This document shows positions 1 through 4,770 of a stretch of DNA of 10,619 bases, piece by piece. The notes below the pieces were generated by a model. It saw only the letters and a program-made list of their open reading frames with translations, was not told the origin of the DNA and did not search any database. The stretch is from CAYJVP01 sp964373615. Lineage in GTDB: Bacteria > Patescibacteriota > Patescibacteriia > UBA9934 > GWF2-40-263. The DNA is taken from NCBI GenBank assembly GCA_964373615.1, contig CAYJVP010000037.1, forward strand, positions 1 to 10,619, read 5' to 3'. The position numbers and the translations under genes were made by a program. How positions within the stretch are numbered: position 1 is the first letter of the stretch; the number at the start of each line of letters is the position of its first letter.

Positions 1-133
1 GCGATTATGGCCGAAATACGGACGCTACAGCCTCCGCCGAAGGCGGATCCGCCTTTGGCGGAAAAAGGGCATTTGGGAACAGGCCCTAAAGGGCGGGGTT
101 GTGCCTCCGGTTCGATTCCCTTGTTCTGGCCGC
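1..133 (+). other. tRNA-like sequence, degraded or interrupted
   Basis: The 3' part (about 109-120) contains GGTTCGATTCC, a perfect match to the T-loop consensus of tRNAs. The first 25 bases resemble the start of a leucine-type tRNA: a 7-base arm, T8, G9, a D-arm with GAAAT and GG, then CGC at 23-25. However, no cloverleaf closes. The T-stem halves (TCCGG and CCCTT) pair at only two positions, the 5' bases (GCGATTA) pair with TTCTGGC at only about 4 of 7 positions, no CCA is encoded, and no anticodon arm can be assigned. A 30-bp palindrome lies where the anticodon arm should be (33-62). It could be a tRNA pseudogene broken by the insertion, the end of another structured RNA whose 5' part is outside the window, or chance. 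I do not assign an amino acid. Confidence 0.25.
33..62. repeat. 30-bp double-hairpin palindromic element, copy 1
   Basis: The 30 bases consist of two tandem 15-base hairpins of the form TCCGCC-NNN-GGCGGA (loops GAA and TTT), joined at a central GGATCC, so the whole unit is also a near-perfect palindrome. A copy with 27 of 30 identical bases lies about 9.3 kb away inside efp (9341-9370). Two copies this similar in one window, one in a tRNA-like sequence and one inside a coding region, point to a dispersed mobile palindromic repeat rather than chance. No flanking duplication is visible. The symmetry means orientation cannot be assigned. Confidence 0.8.
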
Positions 134-156
134 GCAAACAAAAAAAATAGCCGTCC

Positions 157-192
157 GAGCACACACGAGGGGAGTTTTTCGGAGTGCTTTTT
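157..192. terminator. possible weak terminator hairpin
   Basis: GAGCAC (157-162) can pair with GTGCTT (184-189), followed by a short T run (188-192) on the plus strand. On the minus strand the hairpin is followed, after about ten bases, by a T-rich tract (the complement of the A run at 139-147). The 21-base loop is long and the stem is weak, so this is only a candidate end for the tRNA-like transcript or for the minus-strand STAS-like gene that stops at 202. Nothing else recognisable lies between 134 and 201 apart from the repeat at 188-202. Confidence 0.25.
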
Positions 193-202
193 CAGAGGTC
201 CC
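188..202 (-). repeat. 15-bp exact copy of the terminal repeat of the 3029-3155 element
   Basis: TTTTTCAGAGGTCCC occurs here and again at 3141-3155, where it forms the right end of a 127-bp palindromic element. In both places it overlaps or abuts the stop codon of a minus-strand gene (TAG at 202-204; TGA at 3145-3147). The preceding bases (GTTTTTCGGAG, near 174-184) resemble the inner part of that element (CGTTTCGGAGG), so this may be an internally deleted copy. That extension is weaker than the 15-bp match. Confidence 0.5.
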
Positions 203-492
203 TAGGCTGTTTTAAATTTGGAGCCGTTCATCCTGCCCAGCATGGAGATGGTGAGGGAGACGGAAGGATTCAATGTATTTTTTAATGTTAATCGATCGCC
301 AAACGTCTTTTGTAATGGCGTCAAAAATTCATCTCCCCAAGAGGGGGAAAATGAGCTTAGGCCCTCAAAGTCAACAAGAATTTCATCGTCCGAGGCCACA
401 TTCTTCAATGTCGGAAGAAAAGCGGCATAGGCTTCCTTTCCCGCCTGACGAGAGGTGAGCACAGAGCCAAATTTTTTCATGTGAATAGTCAT
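202..492 (-). CDS. STAS-like DUF4325 protein, partner of the upstream HTH-ATPase
   Basis: A 96-residue protein starting at 492, four bases after the stop of the upstream gene. A longer reading from 594 would overlap that gene and lacks family similarity before this Met. Residues 10-27 (VLTSRQAGKEAYAAFLP) and 37-58 (a beta strand LVDFEGL, then SSFSPSWGDEFL) match the STAS-like family DUF4325 as I remember it, in which a strand ends in F.SPS.aDEF. STAS domains bind partner proteins and, in SpoIIAA-type antagonists, are phosphorylated on a serine after this strand; S49 and S51 occupy that neighbourhood. Its tight coupling to a GHKL ATPase gene suggests the two proteins act together as a kinase/antagonist or switch pair. 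No SD sequence is visible, so translation is probably coupled to the upstream gene. Family assignment is likely; the function is inferred. Confidence 0.75.
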   Translation of the reverse strand: MTIHMKKFGSVLTSRQAGKEAYAAFLPTLKNVASDDEILVDFEGLSSFSPSWGDEFLTPLQKTFGDRLTLKNTLNPSVSLTISMLGRMNGSKFKTA

Positions 493-496
493 AGAC

Positions 497-1231
497 TTAA
501 AATTTGATGAGTGCGAGAGAACCGCGTATGGGTCTATCCGTTTTTTTGATGGTAAATTCGGGCTTGCTTTTGTGAATAGAAAGCACGGCATCACCAGATT
601 GAAACAGAAGATCTGCGCCTGCAGCGATCAACGCCTCTTTCACATACTTCAAGCCGTTGCCACGATGCTCCGACGCGCGGCTTGACAGGATTTCGGTGAA
701 TGCGACGTGAAGCGCTTCTTCATGTGTCTTGAGTTTTGGTCTGACCAGAAGCAATGTTGCGAGAACGCCTACACCCCGATCCGCAAGGACGACCATCCGC
801 TTGCCAAGATCATGGGAAAAAAAGATACCAGGAGTGTCCGGCCAATTTCCAAGATTGTGGTCAAATGAATTATTTCCAATTTCTCCGGCTGCGGAAGAGA
901 CAAGGGAACCGAACGTCTGCCACGAAACATGCGCGTCTATTTCGTGTGCCATTCTCTCGTGTCGTGTTTTAAATCGATCGCTGGTCGAACAATAAAAGTC
1001 CGATTCCGGTAGAAACGGGATATCCGCCGCCGCCCATTCTTCCGCAATACGAAATATTCCCTTGGTTTTCTTCTCTAAATCAGAGAGAGCATAGTGACGA
1101 TGGCCTCCAGGTGTCAAAAAACTCGCCTTAAAAGAACCGTCATTGTGCCATCGACGGAGCGTTGCTTCCGTTACGCCTAAATACTGCGCCGCCTCACTGA
1201 TTGATAGGAGTTTTGCCTTGAAATCATCCAT
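497..1231 (-). CDS. MerR-type HTH fused to a GHKL (histidine-kinase-like) ATPase
   Basis: A 244-residue protein. Residues 8-55 form a MerR/excisionase-type winged helix (LLSISEAAQYLGVTEATLRR, then PGGHRHY), so it should bind DNA. Residues about 90-220 carry GHKL ATPase motifs: the N box E117...N121...H125, the G1 box D151-R-G-V-G155, and a G2-like RGNGL at 190-194. This half resembles anti-sigma kinases of the SpoIIAB/RsbW type more than two-component kinases: there is no sensor, no membrane segment and no DHp helix pair. The next gene is a STAS-like protein, the usual substrate or antagonist class of such kinases. The promoter at 1243-1270 implies a leader of only about 4 nt. The tract from about 225 to the end is a short tail of unknown role. 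Domain calls are strong; the regulatory model is inference. Confidence 0.85.
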   Translation of the reverse strand: MDDFKAKLLSISEAAQYLGVTEATLRRWHNDGSFKASFLTPGGHRHYALSDLEKKTKGIFRIAEEWAAADIPFLPESDFYCSTSDRFKTRHERMAHEIDAHVSWQTFGSLVSSAAGEIGNNSFDHNLGNWPDTPGIFFSHDLGKRMVVLADRGVGVLATLLLVRPKLKTHEEALHVAFTEILSSRASEHRGNGLKYVKEALIAAGADLLFQSGDAVLSIHKSKPEFTIKKTDRPIRGSLALIKF

Positions 1232-1290
1232 AGATAGTCCATATTATACAAAACTATACATATTTGTCAAATCTATCTAAATCTATATAT
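1231..1290. promoter_or_regulatory. candidate operator sites around the HTH-ATPase promoter
   Basis: The -35 lies inside an 11-bp perfect odd palindrome (ATTTGTCAAAT, 1262-1272). TAGATAG at 1231-1237 just before the start codon, and TCTATCT followed by TCTATAT at 1273-1288 upstream of the -35, form a set of related AT-rich boxes. Such arrangements fit autoregulation by the encoded HTH protein. Which box is bound is not determined by the sequence. Confidence 0.35.
1243..1270 (-). promoter_or_regulatory. sigma70-type promoter of the HTH-ATPase/STAS operon
   Basis: On the minus strand a perfect -35 TTGACA (1265-1270) and a perfect -10 TATAAT (1243-1248) are separated by 16 bp. Initiation about 7 nt downstream would be near 1235-1236, so the ATG at 1231 would have a leader of about 4 nt and be essentially leaderless. 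Confidence 0.85.
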
Positions 1291-1310
1291 TTTTACCAAA
1301 CCTTCCAAAC

Positions 1311-1334
1311 AAAAATCCCCGCCATCGGGCGAGG
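1311..1334 (-). terminator. intrinsic terminator of tRNA-His
   Basis: On the minus strand CCTCGCC pairs with GGCGGGG (7 bp, one G-U) around a short loop, followed by ATTTTT. It begins 7 bases after the CCA end of tRNA-His and separates it from the promoter of the HTH-ATPase gene. Confidence 0.8.
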
Positions 1335-1341
1335 ACCTTTG

Positions 1342-1417
1342 TGGGGCGACTAGAGGGAATCGAACCCTCATAGCTGGGACCACAACCCAGTGCACTAACC
1401 ATTATGCTATAGCCGCC
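1342..1417 (-). tRNA. tRNA-His (anticodon GTG)
   Basis: A complete cloverleaf of 76 nt. The acceptor stem GCGGCTA/TAGTCGC is extended by the encoded G-1 paired with C73, the identity element of tRNA-His. The D-arm is GCAT/GTGC, the anticodon stem CTGGG/CCCAG encloses TTGTGGT with anticodon GTG, and the T-arm is GAGGG-TTCGATT-CCCTC. CCA is encoded (1342-1344). It is transcribed alone, with a promoter at 1428-1456 and a terminator at 1311-1334. Confidence 0.97.
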
Positions 1418-1427
1418 ATGTGAGGGC

Positions 1428-1456
1428 ATGATAAGCGGGAATGGCCACCTCGTCAA
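1428..1456 (-). promoter_or_regulatory. promoter of tRNA-His
   Basis: On the minus strand -35 TTGACG (1451-1456) and -10 TATCAT (1428-1433) are 17 bp apart, with the -10 ending 10 bp before the tRNA 5' end. Its -35 lies 10 bp from the -35 of the divergent promoter of the secreted protein gene. Confidence 0.75.
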
Positions 1457-1466
1457 TGCACTTCTA

Positions 1467-1495
1467 TTGACTTTCTCGCGAATTATTGGTAGGAT
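1467..1495 (+). promoter_or_regulatory. promoter of the secreted repeat protein gene
   Basis: -35 TTGACT (1467-1472) and -10 TAGGAT (1490-1495) with 17-bp spacing. Initiation near 1502 leaves about 7 nt before the ATG at 1509. This placement shows that the longer reading from 1428, which would begin inside the tRNA-His promoter, is not the start. Confidence 0.7.
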
Positions 1496-1508
1496 CACCG
1501 GTCTGAAA

Positions 1509-3023
1509 ATGTGTATGCGTAGAATGCGTGCCAGGTTTTTAAAAGGAACGTCCCACGGGCTTGTTATTTTGGCGGTGGCTGGCAGTTTTGCTATTTTGTG
1601 GACGCCGTCTGGTCACGCGAGAGCATCTGATTTTCGCACCCAGCTTGTGGAGGCGGTCATTCCAGGAGGTTCCACGCAAGTGGTCCTTACGGCTCCAGAC
1701 GACTTTGAATCAGTCGATCCTGATCATACCATTGTTCTCATATCCGGCGTTGTTCAACACGCCATGGGGCGAACACAGGAGACCTCGCAGACACCAGCAG
1801 AAACTTCAGCGCTTGTGGAGTTGACAGACGGATCTACGCTTACGGTGTCGCGTGCAACAGCCGGAAGCGGAAACGACGATGTTTGGATCCTTCTGATTGA
1901 GTATGTTGGTCGGGAAAATGGTCACAACGCGTTTGTGGTGAGAGACAGACGCACGTATAGCTGGAGTCGTGGCGAGGGGACAGCCACATATGAACCGGCC
2001 GAGTTGATTGGAGACACCAACGACGTGGTTGTGTTTAATGCTGGTGCCACAAATGTAGCGACCGGGCAAACTCAATACATGTCCGCACAGGTTGCGGCTT
2101 TCGTGACAGGGGAAGGTATTGTTTCTCTTTCGCGTGGGGCAACACTTGGGAGAATTACAACGGCCCATCAGGTTGTGGAGTTTACGGGTTCAAACTGGCA
2201 GATTCAAACGGGGGAGGTTTCTCCATCACCGGACCCAGGCGGGACAGATGTTTCCATTGAAGACGTTGGAGATGTTTCTGCTGCGTGGGTGTATTTTACT
2301 TTTCAAACCAACGCCGGTCAGATTCGCGAATTTGGACATCGCGTATTTTTAACGTCCTCGACAAATATACGCGTCCAAGAACACTCCACAGCTGTCGCAA
2401 ACAAAACGGTTCGATGGTACGTGATTGCGAATCCACTTATGGAAGTGCAAACCATTTCTGGTGGCGATCAATTTACTTCCAACCTTACGGCGACGATTTC
2501 CGGATTTAACCCTGTCGCTGATTCCACACGTTCGTTTGCATGGGTACACGGGATGACCAACGGAAACGGCGCGGCCCATCCTCGGGATTTTTGGCAGTTT
2601 GCTCTCGACGGTGATTCATCCATTGCATTGAAGCGTGGATATAGCGGTCAGCGCATGTCCTACATTGCCGCCGTGATCGAGCTGCCGACTCAGGATATTG
2701 GGACAACAAGTTTCGAACGCACATTTCCAAAAAATGGCAGCATTCTGCTTGATGATGGAGCTGTGTGCGCGGAAGACGACGTCGTAACCGTTTCGTTGTC
2801 CGCAGAAAACACGGCGACGGTTCTGCTGAGCGAAGATCGGTTGTTTCGCGATGCCGCCTGGGTTGAGTTTGCAGGCTCGCTTCAGACCGAGTGGACATTC
2901 ACGAGTCAGGATGGCGTGAAAACGCTGTACGCGCTTTTTCGTAGCAAGAGCGCGGATATGTCCACGCCTTACTACACGTCGATCATCTTGGATAAACGTA
3001 CGGGGTGTGGGGAGTATCAATAA
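1509..3023 (+). CDS. secreted protein with four beta-rich repeats and C-terminal Ig-like domain
   Basis: 504 residues from the ATG at 1509; ATGs at 1515 and 1524 are alternatives. The N-terminus is a signal peptide: basic residues to about 12, a hydrophobic core at 17-31, and a probable cleavage after ARA near residue 39. The mature part contains four divergent copies of a 70-80-residue beta-rich unit at about 56-133, 158-236, 247-316 and 326-392. Each runs from a hydrophobic strand (TIVLISG, DVVVFNAG, AWVYFTFQ, SFAWVHG), through a strand of the type LT..STL.V.R, to one like WYVIA or VVEF. Residues about 405-496 are an Ig-like domain of a type common in secreted bacterial proteins (GSILLDDGA, then VTVSLSAEN, then KTLYALFRSKS). 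C420 and C500 could form a disulfide. No LPXTG, dockerin or C-terminal anchor is seen. Role unknown; surface structure or adhesion is a guess. Confidence 0.8.
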   Translation: MCMRRMRARFLKGTSHGLVILAVAGSFAILWTPSGHARASDFRTQLVEAVIPGGSTQVVLTAPDDFESVDPDHTIVLISGVVQHAMGRTQETSQTPAETSALVELTDGSTLTVSRATAGSGNDDVWILLIEYVGRENGHNAFVVRDRRTYSWSRGEGTATYEPAELIGDTNDVVVFNAGATNVATGQTQYMSAQVAAFVTGEGIVSLSRGATLGRITTAHQVVEFTGSNWQIQTGEVSPSPDPGGTDVSIEDVGDVSAAWVYFTFQTNAGQIREFGHRVFLTSSTNIRVQEHSTAVANKTVRWYVIANPLMEVQTISGGDQFTSNLTATISGFNPVADSTRSFAWVHGMTNGNGAAHPRDFWQFALDGDSSIALKRGYSGQRMSYIAAVIELPTQDIGTTSFERTFPKNGSILLDDGAVCAEDDVVTVSLSAENTATVLLSEDRLFRDAAWVEFAGSLQTEWTFTSQDGVKTLYALFRSKSADMSTPYYTSIILDKRTGCGEYQ

Positions 3024-3028
3024 AAGGA

Positions 3029-3155
3029 GGGACCTCTGCAAAACTGCGTCTTTTCGTTTCACGGGGCCCCGCCACCTCCTCAACGTACGTGGTCAGTACG
3101 TTTCGGAGGCTGGCTACCCCGTTCAACGAAAATCCATCAGTTTTTCAGAGGTCCC
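3029..3155. repeat. 127-bp MITE-like long imperfect palindrome
   Basis: The ends are an 18-bp inverted repeat with one mismatch: GGGACCTCTGCAAAACTG at 3029-3046 against CAGTTTTTCAGAGGTCCC at 3138-3155. The match continues inward with small gaps (TTTTCGTT, then ACGGGG, GCCA and ACGTAC on both arms), so almost the whole unit can fold into one long hairpin. AGGA at 3025-3028 and 3156-3159 immediately flanks it, as a 4-bp target duplication would. It contains no gene. It starts six bases after the plus-strand stop and covers the last codons of the minus-strand gene, and it probably also acts as a two-way transcription stop for these convergent genes. A 15-bp piece recurs at 188-202. Confidence 0.75.
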
Positions 3156-3837
3156 AGGAGATTGTTTTTATGACTTCCTCTGCGGAAAGCAGGAGCGCTT
3201 CTGCGCGTTCATCGATGCCGGAGCGTGCGGTGAGAATGAACACGCGGTCGCCGGCGTCGATAAAGTATTGAATGTCCGTGAACGGTCCGCCTTCGATGTA
3301 GCAAGGTTTCAAGCATTGACGCGAGGCACGCACGGCGGAGGAACCCGCGATCTCGATCGGCTGTCTTGAGATCACAATGTCGCTCTCTGAAATTTCGTTG
3401 TAAGGCGCGATGGCCTCCGTTTTCATGAACGCGACGGTTTGAGCGACGTCCGTTTCATCCCACGCCTCATCACTCACGATTTCCTCAAACGTTCGTCCGT
3501 CTTTTAGAACTTCAGACACCCGCACACTCACGATGTCTGGGTCAACATACACGTCGTCATTGATACCGCTTTCAAGCCAGAGGTTCACGGGATCGCTCGC
3601 GTTGACGATCCACGTGCCCGGGGCGTCGATCGTGTAGGTTTCGCGCTCGATGCGTTGCCAACCTTCTGGCACGTCAGAGGCAGTTGTCTTTCGTTCACTC
3701 GGTGTTTGCGATTCCGATACGGTCGTAGGTTCAGTGTTTTGGTCCGTGGTTTCTCTCGGCGCAAAAATTCTGGAGGCGGCAAACAAGATGACGACCCCTG
3801 CAAAAACGATCCCGATCCACCGTCGTTGTTTTTCCAT
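3145..3837 (-). CDS. membrane-anchored PsbP-like protein of unknown function
   Basis: 230 residues starting at MEKQRRW; a reading from 3870 would run into tRNA-Arg. Residues 7-22 are a hydrophobic N-terminal anchor (no lipobox Cys), followed by a low-complexity Thr/Ser/Glu-rich linker at about 28-56. The globular part (57-230) has the look of the PsbP/Mog1 fold: it begins with a strand like ETYTIDAPGTWIV, has a central alpha/beta region, and ends with the pattern of a YFIDAGDRVFILTA strand and a helix ending near TISWDL. A close cysteine pair, C175-LKP-C179, suggests a disulfide on the outside of the cell. The gene follows tRNA-Arg by 3 nt with no SD. Its final codons (from the W of SWDL) and stop lie in the 127-bp palindromic element, so the C-terminus may have been altered by that insertion. 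Function unknown. Confidence 0.75.
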   Translation of the reverse strand: MEKQRRWIGIVFAGVVILFAASRIFAPRETTDQNTEPTTVSESQTPSERKTTASDVPEGWQRIERETYTIDAPGTWIVNASDPVNLWLESGINDDVYVDPDIVSVRVSEVLKDGRTFEEIVSDEAWDETDVAQTVAFMKTEAIAPYNEISESDIVISRQPIEIAGSSAVRASRQCLKPCYIEGGPFTDIQYFIDAGDRVFILTARSGIDERAEALLLSAEEVIKTISWDL

Positions 3838-3840
3838 ATC

Positions 3841-3917
3841 TGGTACCCCCGGCAGGACTCGAACCTGCAACCACGTGCTTAGAACGCACTTGCTCTATCC
3901 AATTGAGCTACGGGGGT
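3841..3917 (-). tRNA. tRNA-Arg (anticodon TCT)
   Basis: A complete 77-nt tRNA with encoded CCA (3841-3843). The acceptor stem ACCCCCG/CGGGGGT has an A1-T72 pair, the D-arm is GCTC/GAGC, and the T-arm is GCAGG-TTCGAGT-CCTGC. The anticodon arm AGTGC-GTTCTAA-GCACG gives TCT, reading AGA/AGG; its outermost pair is an A-G mismatch, and G32 is unusual, but four good pairs remain. The 3' end is 3 nt upstream of the start codon of the PsbP-like gene, so both are probably on one transcript. Confidence 0.93.
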
Positions 3918-3931
3918 GTGACGGGTACACT
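3903..3931 (+). promoter_or_regulatory. promoter of the presenilin-like gene, reaching into tRNA-Arg
   Basis: -35 TTGAGC (3903-3908) and -10 TACACT (3926-3931) with 17-bp spacing. The -35 lies inside the tRNA-Arg gene on the opposite strand. Initiation near 3938 leaves about 2 nt before the ATG at 3940. Confidence 0.55.
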
Positions 3932-3957
3932 GTAATGGTATGGCCGAAAAGCTTCAA
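3929..3957 (-). promoter_or_regulatory. promoter of tRNA-Arg and the PsbP-like gene
   Basis: On the minus strand -35 TTGAAG (3952-3957) and -10 TACAGT (3929-3934) are 17 bp apart, each matching consensus at 4 of 6 positions. Initiation near 3922 leaves about 4 nt of 5' leader before the tRNA. The -10 overlaps by three bases that of the opposing promoter, and the -35 lies inside the presenilin-like coding sequence. Confidence 0.5.
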
Positions 3958-4770
3958 TGGGACAGCGAAAAAATGCAGAGCATGGTGACCCTCGAGCTTT
4001 TGTGTGTCGCGGTCTGGCTTCTTGGCGTGTTGTTTTACCACCTGCCGCTGCCGCTTTCGACCGCGGCGTTTGAACGCAGCCAGATGGAGTACTCGTTGCT
4101 CACGGATGCGTCATCAACGTTTGTGACTGTGCTCGTTGCGCTCCTTCTTTTATACCTCCTTCGCAAAGTGAAAGCCGTGGGACTTGCCGTGGCTGTGCTG
4201 CTTGGCGTACTTATCTACAGCGCTCTTTCGACGTTCGTCGAGCCGCTCGTCGCATTTTTTGTGGTTCTCACCCTCGTGTATGTCAACCGCGCGTACCGTT
4301 CTTTTCTTGCAAATAACATGCTCGTACTTCTTGGCGTCTTTGGCGGGGCGCTCCCGTTTGCGGTTTTTTACAAAGCCAATTTTATCCTCATTCTTCTTGG
4401 ACTGTTCGCGGTTTACGACGTGTTCGGCGTGCTGTTTACCAAAGCCATTCCAAAAGTGGCGATGGGAGCCATTGCGCAAGGCGCTCCACTCATCCTTCTT
4501 GCGCCAAAGCGGACCGCCCGGTGGCGCGATCTTCCCTCGCGGGAAAATATCGCCGCCGTGATGGGCGCCGGTGACCTCTTTTTGCCGCTCTTGTTTCTCA
4601 TGGCCATGTCCGTACAGTTTGGTATCCTGCGTGCGTTTTTTTGTCTCCTCGGAGCTGTTGTTGGAAATGCGGCGAATCTGTTTCTGTTGCGTCAGAGTCA
4701 GCGCGGAATTCCGGCCATGCCGTTTTTGGCAGGCGGAATGGCCATAGCGTATGTGCTAAGCGGATGGTGA
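3940..4770 (+). CDS. presenilin/SPP-type intramembrane aspartyl protease
   Basis: 276 residues, strongly hydrophobic, with about nine membrane segments. The three signature motifs of the GxGD aspartyl proteases (family A22: presenilin, signal peptide peptidase, archaeal PSH) are in the right order: YD at 159-160 in LFAVYDVFGV, GAGD at 209-212 in MGAGDLFLPL, and a PAL-type motif P258-A-M-P-F in the last segment. D160 and D212 are the predicted catalytic pair, which would cut transmembrane helices of substrate proteins within the membrane. The loop between the catalytic segments (about 187-205) is basic and short. Length fits prokaryotic members rather than eukaryotic presenilins. The substrate is unknown; nothing nearby identifies it. 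The end overlaps the convergent recombinase gene by 15 nt. The family call rests on motifs and topology. Confidence 0.85.
   Translation: MAEKLQWDSEKMQSMVTLELLCVAVWLLGVLFYHLPLPLSTAAFERSQMEYSLLTDASSTFVTVLVALLLLYLLRKVKAVGLAVAVLLGVLIYSALSTFVEPLVAFFVVLTLVYVNRAYRSFLANNMLVLLGVFGGALPFAVFYKANFILILLGLFAVYDVFGVLFTKAIPKVAMGAIAQGAPLILLAPKRTARWRDLPSRENIAAVMGAGDLFLPLLFLMAMSVQFGILRAFFCLLGAVVGNAANLFLLRQSQRGIPAMPFLAGGMAIAYVLSGW

Noticed and set aside
1..133. tmRNA 3' end
   Set aside because: The T-loop motif fits, but the acceptor end lacks the CTCC/G-U pattern and CCA expected of tmRNA, and no tag reading frame is seen.
493..594. 34-residue extension of the STAS-like protein
   Set aside because: It lies inside the upstream HTH-ATPase gene in another frame; the DUF4325-like part begins after 492.
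1428..1508. N-terminal extension of the secreted protein from an ATG at 1428
   Set aside because: It would begin inside the tRNA-His promoter and cover the gene's own promoter; the signal peptide begins properly at 1509-1524.
2616..3083. A 155-codon antisense open frame over the secreted protein gene and palindrome
   Set aside because: Basic, low-complexity translation, no motif, and entirely opposite a well-supported gene.
3838..3870. N-terminal extension of the PsbP-like protein into tRNA-Arg
   Set aside because: The extra residues are translated tRNA sequence; the basic-hydrophobic anchor starts at MEKQRRW.
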